Notes: generated by a model from the sequence alone, not told the origin. A stretch of DNA of 60,218 nucleotides from JBBQWZ01 sp038210135 (GCA_038210135.1 JBBQWZ010000044.1:1-60218); one strand, 5' to 3'; counted from the first letter of the stretch, positions 7,908 to 17,436 are shown. Made by a program: numbers and translations.

Positions 7908-9947
7908 TTAGAAGCTGGCTTTTTCGATCAGGTTGCTCAGGTCGGCTTCGAGTGCGGCCTTCTTCTTGTTCAGGTCGCTGAGCGTATCGCGGGCGGTCGC
8001 GATCTGGGCTTCGAGCGTGGCGAGCTGACGCGCGTAACGCTGGACCTGATCCTGCTGCCCGCTGACGTTGTTCAGGCTTCCGATGTTGTTGCGGAGGCGG
8101 TTCTCATCGTTGTTGATGGTGTTGATCTGCGCCTCGGTTCGGGCGATGGCGTTATTGTTCGCGGCGACTTCGCGTTTCTTCGCGGCGATGGCTTCGAGCT
8201 GCTGTTTGCCTTCGGGCGACAGAGCTTTGTTCTGCGTGTAGGCGACGAGCGTGTCCGGTGTCAGGCTGGTGAGCGCCATCGTGGTGTCGTAGACGCGCTC
8301 TTCGTTGATGGTGAACTTCTCGGTGGCGTTGACGGCGAGCTTCACTTCGAAGCGATAGGCGGTGGGCGTAGTTTCGGTCGCCTTCATGTTGAGCAGGACG
8401 TAGCCGCCGCGCTGCGGGTGCTCGATAATCAGCGACTTCGCCTTCGGATCGACGTTGCGGATAGTGAAGGTTTTGGTTTCCTGCAATGCGTTCTTGGTGG
8501 TGAGGATGCCGCGGCGCAAATGAATTTCCCGAACCAGGTCGCGCGAGGAATCGAAGGCCGTGGTGATGCGGGTTCCAAGATCGACGGCATAAGAGATCAG
8601 GCGTTTGTCGCCGTTCTTTACGCTTTCGACCAGCGCCTCGCCGGCGTAGGAGTTCGAATCGTAAACGGTGATGGGGCCGCCGTCGAGGGTCTTGCCCGTG
8701 GCGTTGACTATTTCGGCGGCGCTCATCGGATTGACGCCCATGGACTCCGAATAGATCAGAAGGCGGCGCGCTCCGACCTTCTGCTGCAGGAAGGGCAGCA
8801 TCGCGGATTCGTTCTTTTTAACGGTGACCGGATTGCCGAAGCGGTACTCGAACAGGTCGCCGAGGTCGCGGCCCTGGGCGGATGCGGCGATGTTCGAGAT
8901 CATGTCCACGCGTTCGCTCACGGAGTCGCGGCTGACCATCTGTTGCGCTTCCGCGCGGCGGAACATCTGTCCGGCGGTGGCGGGCGGGGACGCGGGTGCC
9001 GGCCTGGCAGCGGCGAGGTCCATCGGGCCGGCGGTGGATTTGCTCATGGCGCCTTCAAAGACCATGGGAGCGACGTAGGCATCTTCGGCGAGTTCGGCGA
9101 CGGGCCGGGTCTTATACCGAGGCTCGTAAAGCCGAGACATAAACGAGATGGGGCGGCCGGACACGACGGCGAGGTGGACGTTGGTCCAATCTTCGCCGGT
9201 GGTATTGTCCACGATGGCCCAGCCTTCGAGGGTGGGCTGTTCAGCGGTGCCAAAGATGAGGCGATAGCTGGATTTCCAAACGGCAGTCGGAACCATATAG
9301 CTGGCGGCAACATGGCGGGCGCCGGCGGAAGTGGAATCGATATAGACGCTGCGCTTGTCTTTCGAGCGCGCTTGATTGAGAAGCGACAGATAGTCTTTCA
9401 GCAACATTTGCTGGGCGGGATCGGCAAAACGGACGGAGGAGGCCGAGGAGAGGTCCACGGTCCGGATGTCGCCGGAATCGGTAAGGATGGTCACCATCTC
9501 GCGTTCGGGAGCAGTGTTGGTGGCGGGTAAAGTGCGCCCGCTAAGGACGGCTCCGGCAAGGGTTTCGGCGCCTGTCTTCACTTCGATCCGGGTTCCCTTG
9601 AGGTAGTCGAAGAAGGCCGCCAGCGACTGTTTATCTCCGCTGGTGAAAGGGAAAGCCTGGAGCTTGTGTTCGAGCGTATCGGAGGAGTCGTAGCGAAGTC
9701 CGGTGATCTTGCCGCCGCCGCGTTCCTCGACTGTCAACGATTTCAGGACGTCGTTCATCTCGTCGGCTTTGAAATCGAGTTGGGCGGTTTCGCCGGCTTT
9801 GACGTCGCCGGAGCGCTGGAAATAGCCGACCCCGTGTTTGAAAAGGACGACTTCGCGAACCGGCAGTTCAGCGGCGAAGGCGGAATGGGTGAGCAGCAGA
9901 ACTTGCAGCATTCCGACGATGGGCGAAAAACGTTTCATCAATGGCAC
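7908..9947 (-). CDS. Secreted DUF4139 domain-containing protein
   Basis: A 679-residue exported protein. A signal peptide (hydrophobic core FSPIVGMLQVLLLTHSAFAA) ends near residue 25; initiation at Met1 or Met4 cannot be separated. The segment VVLFKHGVGYFQRSG follows, which is typical of acidobacterial DUF4139 proteins. Beta-rich sequence fills the middle, with a low-complexity Ala/Pro stretch near residues 315-330. The last ~110 residues form a coiled coil rich in Glu, Gln and Asn. A periplasmic or envelope location is inferred. The family has no firm function. Confidence 0.85.
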   Translation of the reverse strand: MPLMKRFSPIVGMLQVLLLTHSAFAAELPVREVVLFKHGVGYFQRSGDVKAGETAQLDFKADEMNDVLKSLTVEERGGGKITGLRYDSSDTLEHKLQAFPFTSGDKQSLAAFFDYLKGTRIEVKTGAETLAGAVLSGRTLPATNTAPEREMVTILTDSGDIRTVDLSSASSVRFADPAQQMLLKDYLSLLNQARSKDKRSVYIDSTSAGARHVAASYMVPTAVWKSSYRLIFGTAEQPTLEGWAIVDNTTGEDWTNVHLAVVSGRPISFMSRLYEPRYKTRPVAELAEDAYVAPMVFEGAMSKSTAGPMDLAAARPAPASPPATAGQMFRRAEAQQMVSRDSVSERVDMISNIAASAQGRDLGDLFEYRFGNPVTVKKNESAMLPFLQQKVGARRLLIYSESMGVNPMSAAEIVNATGKTLDGGPITVYDSNSYAGEALVESVKNGDKRLISYAVDLGTRITTAFDSSRDLVREIHLRRGILTTKNALQETKTFTIRNVDPKAKSLIIEHPQRGGYVLLNMKATETTPTAYRFEVKLAVNATEKFTINEERVYDTTMALTSLTPDTLVAYTQNKALSPEGKQQLEAIAAKKREVAANNNAIARTEAQINTINNDENRLRNNIGSLNNVSGQQDQVQRYARQLATLEAQIATARDTLSDLNKKKAALEADLSNLIEKASF

Positions 9948-9992
9948 CTCAGAGGGGATATGCCGCGTTTCTGGATTCCCTTGCAGCAGCCC

Positions 9993-10021
9993 GTTATACT
10001 ATTCGTTACGCTCTAGTTTAA
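9993..10021 (-). promoter_or_regulatory. Putative sigma-70-type promoter for the DUF4139 gene
   Basis: On the minus strand TTAAAC and TATAAC are separated by 17 bp, about 45 bp upstream of the DUF4139 start. The -35 matches consensus at 4 of 6 positions and the -10 at 5 of 6. Moderate support only. Confidence 0.4.
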
Positions 10022-10085
10022 CGAGACAGCCGATCTGTGGCTGGTCCGTTGGTTTAAAAAGAAAGATAGCTTCGGAGATTCTTTT

Positions 10086-11423
10086 TTGCTTACACATCGA
10101 ATCAGAACCCTGTTGATCAGCGGCGCTCTCTTGTCGCTTCCCGCGTTTTCTCAAGGAATTGGCGGTTTTGAAGGACCAAGCGTGCTGAGCCGGGGTGCCG
10201 GATCGGTTGGCAGCCGCAGCGGACGCGCTGTATCTCTTCGATTTTTCGCGAGCATGAGTGGAACAGTCGATGAAGGTATCGTTCCACTTACGGTCGACAG
10301 CAATGGCAAAATACCGACGGTCGGCGCCCTGTACGGCATCGAGGCATCGATCGGCGCGTATGGCTCGAAAGTTTTTCGGCGTAGTCAACTGGGACTCGAC
10401 TACCGGGGCTCTTACCACCATTACACGCAGAATTCTTACTACGACGGAAGCGATCAGTCAGCTCAGATTTCGTACTCCATGCAACCGGGAAAGCGTTACC
10501 AAGTCTCCTTGCGCGGATCTGGAAACTCGACTTCGCGCGGGTTGGGCGCGTATTCCACGATTTCAGTGGCGGATGCGGCGTCGATCGTGGGACCGACGAC
10601 CCTGCTTTTCGACAACCGGGTGAATTCGATCCAAGGCGGCATGGACGTTTCGTATTTGCTATCGCCTCGTCTCAGCTTTCAAGCCGGAGGCACCACCTAT
10701 ACCGTGCGCCGCCAGTCGTCCGCGTTGGTGGGAGTGAACGGATACGCGCTCAATGGCGGAACGCAATACCAATATTCGAAGTCCACCGTGTTGAGCGTTT
10801 CGTATGTGCATACGCATTATGATTTTCCGCGGGCGTTCGGGGAAGCGTCCATCGACGGCATCCAAGTCGGGCTCTCCCATCGCTTAAGCCGGCGCTGGAG
10901 CCTGAACGTGTCCGGAGGAGCCTTCCGCGCCGAGGCGGAGGGTTTGCAGCGAGTTGGATTGGATCCGGTTATTGCCGCGTTACTCGGAACGGGTTCCGTC
11001 GTGCAGGCTTTTTATCGCGTCACAACGCTGCCAAGTTACACGGGAAGCGTGATCGGGCAGTACCGGTTGTATTCGTTGAACTTTTCCGCCAGCCGGCAGG
11101 TAACACCGGGTAATGGCGTGTATTTGACCTCGTCGGGCGAGAGCTACACGGGTTCTTACTCCTTCACGGGAATTCGAAAAGCGAGTTTCGGCGCGAGCGG
11201 CGGATACTCGAAACTGGGTTCTATTGGCCAATCGCTGACCGGGTACGGACAGTACACGGCGGGGGCAAGCGTGGGCTATGCCGTCTTCCGAAATACTTCC
11301 GTCAGTGCCCGGTACGACTACCGTCAGAGCATCATCGATCTGGTGGGATTCAATCGGCGCGCCAACCGGTTTACACTCGGCTTGACGTGGAGCTCCGCCG
11401 ACGTACCGTTCTCCTGGTTCTAG
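10086..11423 (+). CDS. Outer-membrane beta-barrel-like protein
   Basis: A 445-residue exported protein with a TTG start preceded by GGAGA. A signal peptide (TLLISGALLSLPAFSQG) covers about the first 24 residues. The remainder is rich in alternating hydrophobic and polar residues, Gly, Ser, Thr and Tyr, and ends in an aromatic Phe (SADVPFSWF), as outer-membrane barrels do. No plug or enzymatic domain is seen. It lies upstream of a response-regulator gene on the same strand, with 7 bp between them, so the two may be co-transcribed. No specific family is recognised. Confidence 0.7.
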   Translation: MLTHRIRTLLISGALLSLPAFSQGIGGFEGPSVLSRGAGSVGSRSGRAVSLRFFASMSGTVDEGIVPLTVDSNGKIPTVGALYGIEASIGAYGSKVFRRSQLGLDYRGSYHHYTQNSYYDGSDQSAQISYSMQPGKRYQVSLRGSGNSTSRGLGAYSTISVADAASIVGPTTLLFDNRVNSIQGGMDVSYLLSPRLSFQAGGTTYTVRRQSSALVGVNGYALNGGTQYQYSKSTVLSVSYVHTHYDFPRAFGEASIDGIQVGLSHRLSRRWSLNVSGGAFRAEAEGLQRVGLDPVIAALLGTGSVVQAFYRVTTLPSYTGSVIGQYRLYSLNFSASRQVTPGNGVYLTSSGESYTGSYSFTGIRKASFGASGGYSKLGSIGQSLTGYGQYTAGASVGYAVFRNTSVSARYDYRQSIIDLVGFNRRANRFTLGLTWSSADVPFSWF

Positions 11424-11430
11424 AGGCCGG

Positions 11431-11817
11431 ATGAGCGATTCGCCCCGCATCCTTCTAGTGGACGACGAGGCGGATCTGAGCCGGTTGCTCGCTCAGTACC
11501 TGGAACGAGCCGGGTATCGGGTGGACATTTGCGGCAGCGCCGAGGAGGCTTTAGCGAGCTTTGACGAGACTCCCGATGCCTGGGATCTGGTCCTGACGGA
11601 CCTCTCGCTGCCCGGTGCGCATGGCGACGAAATGCTTCGCCGAATGCTGAATTCGCGGCCCGGATTGAGAGCGATCCTATCGAGCGGCTACGCCTATCGG
11701 GTGGAGAGCATTCCGGTGGCAACGCCGAAGCAAATCGCGTTTCTGCAGAAGCCTTACCTGCCCGCCATGCTGACGGAAACACTGCGGAAAATGCTGAAGC
11801 AGCCGAAGGCCGGCTGA
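11431..11817 (+). CDS. Single-domain response regulator (receiver only)
   Basis: A 128-residue receiver domain with no output domain. The acidic pair is D11/D12, the phospho-acceptor is D57 in LVLTDLSLPG, and the conserved Lys is K107 in FLQKPYLP. The 'LTDLSLPG...GDEML' pattern resembles receivers fused to hybrid kinases. It follows the beta-barrel gene by 7 bp, and no histidine kinase is adjacent. It probably passes phosphate to a partner encoded elsewhere. Confidence 0.92.
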   Translation: MSDSPRILLVDDEADLSRLLAQYLERAGYRVDICGSAEEALASFDETPDAWDLVLTDLSLPGAHGDEMLRRMLNSRPGLRAILSSGYAYRVESIPVATPKQIAFLQKPYLPAMLTETLRKMLKQPKAG

Positions 11818-11823
11818 TCCGGA

Positions 11824-12405
11824 TTACTGCACATCCGTAGCGCGCAATTTCGATTCCAGCTTCTCCGCGAAATTCTCTCCGGATTCGGACCACAGGCGGC
11901 GCTTGTGGACCGGCAACGCGGTGTCGATCTGACTGACCAGATGCAACAGGCTCCGGATATTGGATTGCGCCGTCCGCAGGCTGGCGGCGTCGGCGAGGTC
12001 GGGCAGGAACTGCGTTTCGAGGCCGAACTCGATCGACAGATGCTCGCCCGGCTCGATGCCTTCGAACTCCGGTCCGTACCCGGTGATGCGAATGCGCGCG
12101 GGCGCGACGTGCCAGTCCGATCCGTCGTGCTGCCACAGGTCCCAGAAGGTTTCAAACTCGAAGGCGTGATCGGCTTGCGCGTATTCGCGAACCAGGGAAC
12201 GAAGGCGGTCTTCGTCAATCGGCGCGAGAAACGGCGTCTCAAAAATCGGAGCCTGGTCGAAGCTGATGGGGAAGACGCGGAGCGCGGATTCCGCCCTGGC
12301 GAGACGGGAGACGGGGAATTGAAGAACCAGCGTCGCGAAGTGCTCCGCCATCGAGAAGGCGGCGTGGGTCGAGAGCGTGTAGGTAAGGTAAAGGCGATCC
12401 GGCAT
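11824..12405 (-). CDS. Conserved-looking hypothetical protein
   Basis: A 193-residue soluble, acidic protein without a signal peptide or membrane segment. It contains Trp-rich FWDLWQHDGSDWHVAPAR and an acidic FEGIEPGEHLSIEFGLE segment. No known domain is recognised. It sits 9 bp downstream of the PLP-enzyme gene on the same strand, so the two are probably one transcript. Confidence 0.65.
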   Translation of the reverse strand: MPDRLYLTYTLSTHAAFSMAEHFATLVLQFPVSRLARAESALRVFPISFDQAPIFETPFLAPIDEDRLRSLVREYAQADHAFEFETFWDLWQHDGSDWHVAPARIRITGYGPEFEGIEPGEHLSIEFGLETQFLPDLADAASLRTAQSNIRSLLHLVSQIDTALPVHKRRLWSESGENFAEKLESKLRATDVQ

Positions 12406-12414
12406 GCGTGTGTT

Positions 12415-13650
12415 TTAAGCGACCACCTTGCGCACCGCGTCGGCGGCGCGGTCGATGTCGGCAATCGAATTGAAGATGTGGGCGGAGAAGCGGATTCCGC
12501 TGGCGTCCCCAGTCAGGGTCGAGGAGGTGGAGACGCGGTGGCGTTGATAGAGCGCATCGTAGTGCGCCTTCACGTGGGCTTCCCCGGTTGAGATTTTGAC
12601 GATGCCGGCGCAGAGATCCGGCTGCCGATTGGTGCGCAGCGTGACGCCCGGGATTTCAGCAAATTTATCCTTGAGGCGCGTGGTCAGATAACGGACGCGG
12701 GCCTCGATGTTGGCGGGTCCGATGAGATGGGTAAAGTCGAGGGCGGCATCGATGGCGGTCAACCTCGGGTCGTCACGCTGGCCGAAGTTCTCGAGCTTGG
12801 CGGCTCCGGCGGAGTTGTCGGACCAACCGGCGGTGACGATCGACGGCCAGACTTCTTTCAGTCGATCTTCGCGAACGTAGAGGATCCCGGCTTCCAGCGG
12901 ACCCATCAGCCATTTGTGCGTCGAAGCCGCATAGGAATCGACGCCGAGTTCCTTGAGGTCGAGGCTGAGCAAGCCGAACGTCTGCGCGCCATCGAGGTGC
13001 AGCCAGATATTCTTCGCGCGCGCAAGGCGCGTGATTTCGCGCGCCGGAAACATCAGCCCGGTGGTGTTCGTAACGTGGGTGAGTCCGATGACTTTGGTGC
13101 GGGGAGTGATGGCGGCGGCGAATTGTTCGACGATGGCTTCCTTGCTGACGGCGGGCGTAACGACGGGAAGCTTTTTGATGACGATGCCTTCGCGGCGCGC
13201 CCGAATTTCCCAGGCTTCCTTGTTGCACTGGTGATTGTGGGCCGTGATCAGCACCTCGTCGCCGGCCTTCAGATCCAGTCCGTGGACAATGATGTTGCTG
13301 GCCTCGCTGGTGTTCCGCGTGAAGGCGATTTCGAGCGGCCCGGCGCCGAGCATCTTCGCGACTTTCGCGCGCGTTGCGTTGCGCAGTCCCTCGTATTTTT
13401 CACGATTCTGGAAGGAAGGATTGGACTGGAAATCGCGCAGGAATTCCTGATAGCGATCGAGTACGGCGCGCGAGGCGGGCGATACGTTCGCAGTGTTGAG
13501 ATAGATCAAATTTTCATCGAGCGGAAACTGCCGCCGGACGACGTTCCAATAGCTTTCGTTTTGCGGATCGGGCGTGGCAGCTTTCAGCGCTTGCGCCATA
13601 GCGGCCCAGGAGGCGGCGGCGCGCAGAAAACCACGGCGGGAATCCAGCAT
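12415..13650 (-). CDS. Tat-exported class V aminotransferase-fold PLP enzyme
   Basis: A 411-residue PLP-dependent enzyme of the cysteine desulfurase/isopenicillin-N-epimerase group. The N-terminus MLDSRRGFLRAAAS is a Tat signal. Cofactor features are the segment around residues 115-123 (SEASNIIVHG), D220 in HLDGAQ, which contacts the pyridine nitrogen, and the Schiff-base Lys K246 in STHKWLMGP. These Tat-exported relatives are common in acidobacteria and planctomycetes; their substrates are mostly unknown. Persulfide chemistry is unlikely without a recognisable active Cys loop. Confidence 0.88.
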   Translation of the reverse strand: MLDSRRGFLRAAASWAAMAQALKAATPDPQNESYWNVVRRQFPLDENLIYLNTANVSPASRAVLDRYQEFLRDFQSNPSFQNREKYEGLRNATRAKVAKMLGAGPLEIAFTRNTSEASNIIVHGLDLKAGDEVLITAHNHQCNKEAWEIRARREGIVIKKLPVVTPAVSKEAIVEQFAAAITPRTKVIGLTHVTNTTGLMFPAREITRLARAKNIWLHLDGAQTFGLLSLDLKELGVDSYAASTHKWLMGPLEAGILYVREDRLKEVWPSIVTAGWSDNSAGAAKLENFGQRDDPRLTAIDAALDFTHLIGPANIEARVRYLTTRLKDKFAEIPGVTLRTNRQPDLCAGIVKISTGEAHVKAHYDALYQRHRVSTSSTLTGDASGIRFSAHIFNSIADIDRAADAVRKVVA

Positions 13651-13711
13651 GTCTGATTGTACTCCGGGGCCCCGGCACTACCCAGCCGTGTAACCTGAAG
13701 GGAGTGAAGTT

Positions 13712-14218
13712 ATGTTGACCGACCTCGTTCAGATCCAGCGCCTGGGCGAAAAGATGCGCCCCGAGAACGAGAAATTCCGCAGGCATTTGAAGGTGCACGG
13801 ATTCAAGGACAAGAGTTTCCGGAATATTGCCCTCGATGTCGAGAAGAAAATAGATTGCACGGTTTGCGCCAACTGCTGCCGTGTCGCAACGGTCGAGCTG
13901 CTTGAACGCGACGTGGCGAAATTGATGAAGTATCTCCGCATTTCGGAGAAGCAGTTCTATAGCGAGTACACGATGGAATCGGAAGACGAAGGCGTCATCC
14001 TCAAGCGGACGGACGAAGACGGCTGCGTGTTTCTATCGGGCTACGAGTGCACGGTCTACGATGCGCGTCCGGCGACTTGCGAGACTTTTCCCCACACCAT
14101 TCGCGGCCACGGCTCGATCGAAAGCCGGATGTGGCAGTTCATCGATCGCGCCTGTTATTGCCCGATTGTTTACAACACGCTCGACCAGTGGAAAGACGAT
14201 TCGGGTTTCCGGAAGTAA
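13712..14218 (+). CDS. YkgJ-family cysteine-cluster protein
   Basis: A 168-residue cytoplasmic protein with the metal-binding Cys cluster CTVCANCC (C49, C52, C55, C56). A second Cys set follows in CVFLSGYECTVYDARPATC and CYCP. This matches the YkgJ/UPF0153 family, thought to bind Zn or an Fe-S cluster. Its stop lies one base before the ATG of the MFS gene, so the pair is probably co-translated. The function is unknown. Confidence 0.88.
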   Translation: MLTDLVQIQRLGEKMRPENEKFRRHLKVHGFKDKSFRNIALDVEKKIDCTVCANCCRVATVELLERDVAKLMKYLRISEKQFYSEYTMESEDEGVILKRTDEDGCVFLSGYECTVYDARPATCETFPHTIRGHGSIESRMWQFIDRACYCPIVYNTLDQWKDDSGFRK

Positions 14219-14219
14219 G

Positions 14220-15440
14220 ATGTCGGCCACGGCAAATCCCTCCGCGGCGGGCGGCGTGCTGCCCGAGATGCGATCGACGTCGTTCCGCGTGCTGGGCGCG
14301 ATCAGCTTCTGCCACTTGTTGAACGACATGGTGCAGTCGCTGATTCCGGCGCTGTATCCGATTCTGAAGGCCGCATACAAGTTGGACTTCGGGGACATCG
14401 GCCTGATCACGTTGACCTACCAAGCCACGGCGTCGTTGTTGCAACCGGTAGTCGGCTATTACACGGACCGCCGCCCGCAACCGTATTCGCTCTCGTTCGG
14501 CATGACGCTGACGTTGATCGGCCTTTTGCTCTTGGGCTTCGCGGCCAGCTTCCCCGCCCTGTTGGTGGCGGCGGCGATGGTTGGATTGGGCTCGGCGATC
14601 TTTCATCCGGAGTCGTCGCGGGTCGCGCGGCTGGCATCGGGCGGACGCCATGGGCTCGCGCAATCGCTATTTCAAGTCGGCGGAAATGCGGGGTCCGCGC
14701 TGGGTCCGTTGCTCGCCGCGCTGGTGGTTTTGCCGCGCGGACAGAGCAGTGTGGCATGGTTTTCCGTCGCTGCTCTTGCCGGCATCGGCTTGCTGGTGCG
14801 AATCGGCGGCTGGTACAAGCGCGTGGCAATTCAGCGGGCGGCGTCCGCGCTTGGCGCGCGAGCGAAGCCAGCACTCTCGAGAGGACGACTTGCGTTCACC
14901 ATCGCGATCCTGCTGATGCTGATCTTCTCGAAGTATTTCTACCTGGCCAGCCTGACCAGCTATTACACGTTCTACCTGATCGCGAAATTTCACATTCCGG
15001 TGCAGCAAGCCCAGCTCTATTTATTCGTCTTTCTGGGCGCGGTGGCGGCGGGAACCATCATCGGCGGCCCCGTTGGCGACAAAGTGGGACGCAAGCGCGT
15101 CATCTGGTGGTCGATCCTCGGCGTGCTTCCCTTCACGCTGCTTTTGCCGCACGCCGATTTGTTCTGGACAGCCGTGTTGAGCGCGATCATCGGCCTGATT
15201 CTGGCGTCGGCATTCTCCGCGATATTGGTGTACGCGCAGGAACTACTGCCGGGCAACGTCGGAATGATCTCGGGCTTATTCTTCGGCTTCGCGTTCGGGA
15301 TGGCTGGTATCGGCGCGGCGGTGCTCGGCCAACTGGCGGATCGCACCAGCCTGGAGTTTGTCTATCAGGTGTGCGCGTTTCTGCCTGCGATCGGATTGCT
15401 GGCGGCCCTGTTGCCGGAGTTCGGCGACCGGCGTCCCTAG
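14220..15440 (+). CDS. MFS transporter, fosmidomycin-resistance (Fsr)-like
   Basis: A 406-residue transporter with about 12 hydrophobic segments. The N-terminal signature FCHLLNDMVQSLIPALYPIL and FHPESSRVARLASGGRHGLA are hallmarks of the Fsr group of the major facilitator superfamily. The motif GGPVGDKVGRKRVIWWS lies after the central loop. The start at 14220 is chosen, not the longer frame from 14061 that overlaps the YkgJ gene. Fsr homologues export fosmidomycin and other compounds; the native substrate here is unknown. Confidence 0.9.
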   Translation: MSATANPSAAGGVLPEMRSTSFRVLGAISFCHLLNDMVQSLIPALYPILKAAYKLDFGDIGLITLTYQATASLLQPVVGYYTDRRPQPYSLSFGMTLTLIGLLLLGFAASFPALLVAAAMVGLGSAIFHPESSRVARLASGGRHGLAQSLFQVGGNAGSALGPLLAALVVLPRGQSSVAWFSVAALAGIGLLVRIGGWYKRVAIQRAASALGARAKPALSRGRLAFTIAILLMLIFSKYFYLASLTSYYTFYLIAKFHIPVQQAQLYLFVFLGAVAAGTIIGGPVGDKVGRKRVIWWSILGVLPFTLLLPHADLFWTAVLSAIIGLILASAFSAILVYAQELLPGNVGMISGLFFGFAFGMAGIGAAVLGQLADRTSLEFVYQVCAFLPAIGLLAALLPEFGDRRP

Positions 15441-15442
15441 CG

Positions 15443-16606
15443 TTATTTCTTCCAGAGGACCATGCCGCCTTGGCGAACTTTGGGAAGCGCCTTTGAAGGC
15501 TGCGACGCTCCGAGCTGCCAGCTGACTTCGATGAGGTTCCCCGCGGACCCAGGGAGCAGCTCGAGTGTTCCGGTGACGCGGTCGGCGGTGACCGCGGTCA
15601 TCTTCAGGGTACGAGTCGCGGTCAGCGGACCATTGAAATCGATGCGCAAGACAGGGTCGCGCAAAACGCCTTTCTGAAGGCGGAAGCGCGCGTTCAGAGT
15701 CCCGACCAACTGGCCGTCCTGCTCGCGAACGATGATCTCGGCGGATTCCGGTTCCTCGCCGGAAAACAGGCCGTTGGTTGGCGGATAGGTCCAGGCGCCA
15801 GTCCAACGGGAGGCGTCGGCAACGATCGGAGGAACGCCCGACTTTGGCGGAACGGTGGACTCTCGTCCCGGACGAAGGACCGGAACGCGAGTGGTCTCTT
15901 CGCGCGGATTGCCGGGCGCGATGGTGGTCTTTGAAACCTCGGCCGGCGCGACTTTCCCGAGCGCCTGGTAGTAGGCTTGCCACAACGCGCTTTCGTTCTC
16001 AATTCGGTCGCGATCCTGGCGGGCAGCCGACATCAGTTCACCGTAGCGGCCGACAGCGGGGGTTCGAGCCGCCTCGCCGCGATCGCCGATCAGCTTCAGC
16101 GCGGTCAAGGTCTTTTCCTCCCCGGCCAGCGCGTCGCGGACCGCATTCATCGCGGTGCGCTCTTTTTCCATTTCGGTTTTGACCTTCTGAATTCCAGGGT
16201 CTTTGTCGGCGGCAAACACCTTGATGTTGCGATCGAGCAACGACGCGTCCTGTTCCAATTGCTTCTGCTGGCGTTGCAGCGCGGCGAGTTGCAGATCGAG
16301 CACGGGCGTACCGAGGTCTTTATCTAAAGCGTCGAGCGCATTCTTCGCTGCTTGAAACGCGGCGTCAGCCAACTCGTGGCGGGCGATCGTCATTTTCTGC
16401 GCGTCGTCGGCGGAGCGTAGGATGCGTGCGTCGAGGGTCGCCTTCGCGGCAGTCCGGACTTCGGATTCCAGCTTCGGATCGCGCTCGCGCCACGTTTTAT
16501 AGGCAGCCGCCGAGTCGGCCGAAAGCTTAGTGATGTCGGGCGTCTGCTGGGCCGGCGTCAGAGCGCAAAAAGCGGCGGAGGCGGCGAGAACCAGGCGGCG
16601 CGTCAT
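15443..16606 (-). CDS. Secreted coiled-coil protein with C-terminal beta domain
   Basis: A 387-residue exported protein. The start MTRRLVLAASAAFCALTP gives a signal peptide and overlaps the upstream gene stop by four bases (ATGA). The longer open frame lacks a signal. Residues ~30-215 are helical and coiled-coil-like, rich in Ala, Glu, Gln and Lys, with a motif ESALWQAYYQAL. A linker follows, and then a beta-rich ~120-residue domain starting near WTGAWTYPPTNGLFSG. The upstream neighbour has a similar helical layout and a related WRAYYAAR motif, so the two are probably distant paralogues. The function is unknown. Confidence 0.7.
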   Translation of the reverse strand: MTRRLVLAASAAFCALTPAQQTPDITKLSADSAAAYKTWRERDPKLESEVRTAAKATLDARILRSADDAQKMTIARHELADAAFQAAKNALDALDKDLGTPVLDLQLAALQRQQKQLEQDASLLDRNIKVFAADKDPGIQKVKTEMEKERTAMNAVRDALAGEEKTLTALKLIGDRGEAARTPAVGRYGELMSAARQDRDRIENESALWQAYYQALGKVAPAEVSKTTIAPGNPREETTRVPVLRPGRESTVPPKSGVPPIVADASRWTGAWTYPPTNGLFSGEEPESAEIIVREQDGQLVGTLNARFRLQKGVLRDPVLRIDFNGPLTATRTLKMTAVTADRVTGTLELLPGSAGNLIEVSWQLGASQPSKALPKVRQGGMVLWKK

Positions 16607-17313
16607 TGCTTTTTCCTTGGCGCGCGCGGCGCGGTGGATTGGCCCGTAATCGCGCATTCCGTTTTGGCGCGGCTGATTCTCGCGGCGTAATAGGCGCGCC
16701 AGCGCGCGGCCTGATCCGTCCATTGGGCGGCCTCTTTGTCCACCGCGGCGGCGCGGGATTCCGCGGCCGAGACCAGGGTCGCAACCGATTGCTTCGCGGC
16801 GTCTAGAGCCGCGGTCCGGTCGGAGATCGCCGCTATGCGTTGCGAGTTGAGATCGATCAGCTGATCGAGCGGCTTCAGCGCTTCGGAGGTGGCCGGCAGG
16901 GCGGCACGGCGGGTCCGCAGGTCAGCAATTTGGTTTTCGAGTTGGAGTTTTTCGGCCTGCAGAACACCCGATTGCGCGTTCAACTCCGCCTCGGTGCGTT
17001 TGGCATTCCGGCTTTCGGTTGCCGCCAGACTACGCCATTGCGCGGTGTAGGTGATCCACGCCTCAATCCGGGCGTCAGAGGAGCGATTTACGTCTTCAAT
17101 CGTTTTGACGGCGCGCGCATCACACGGCAAAAGCCGGCTGAGGTTGTCCTCGAAGGTGGCATGCAGATTCAGCCATGCGGTGGTTTTCTTTTCGGCATTC
17201 TGTTGAAGAAGACCGAGGCCGGCCGGCGCCGAGGTCTGGGCTTCCACCGCGGCGAACAGGCCGCTCAAGGAAAGCAGAAATAGAATTCGGGCGCACATCA
17301 GGTTGGACTGCAA
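16603..17313 (-). CDS. Secreted coiled-coil protein
   Basis: A 236-residue exported protein with a signal peptide (ILFLLSLSGLFAAVEAQ); initiation at Met1 or Met6 is open. The rest is helical with heptad-like patterns (QSGVLQAEKLQLENQIADLR) and ends in the basic tail RAPRKKQ. The WRAYYAAR motif near residue 210 resembles WQAYYQAL in the overlapping downstream gene. It is the first gene of a two-gene operon. No known domain is recognised. Confidence 0.65.
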   Translation of the reverse strand: MQSNLMCARILFLLSLSGLFAAVEAQTSAPAGLGLLQQNAEKKTTAWLNLHATFEDNLSRLLPCDARAVKTIEDVNRSSDARIEAWITYTAQWRSLAATESRNAKRTEAELNAQSGVLQAEKLQLENQIADLRTRRAALPATSEALKPLDQLIDLNSQRIAAISDRTAALDAAKQSVATLVSAAESRAAAVDKEAAQWTDQAARWRAYYAARISRAKTECAITGQSTAPRAPRKKQ

Positions 17314-17394
17314 GGCTTAGTATATCGTCGCCCGACAGCGGCGACGCGGGTGCGGGACGGGAGCCCCCCGCGGCTTACGAAACCGTTTCGGAAG

Positions 17395-17420
17395 AAGTCC
17401 GCTTCCTTACGGCCGCGGTT
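17395..17420 (-). repeat. Dispersed repeat module, degenerate copy
   Basis: AGTCCGCTTCCTTACGGCCG followed by CGGTTC matches the inverted dispersed repeat at 7830-7859 with a few substitutions. It lies in the gap between two leftward genes. Confidence 0.65.
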
Positions 17421-17436
17421 CTGTGCTGGAACTAAC

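Noticed and set aside
8418..9530. 370-codon plus-strand frame
   Set aside because: Antisense to the DUF4139 gene; Gly/Asp/Ala-rich shadow translation.
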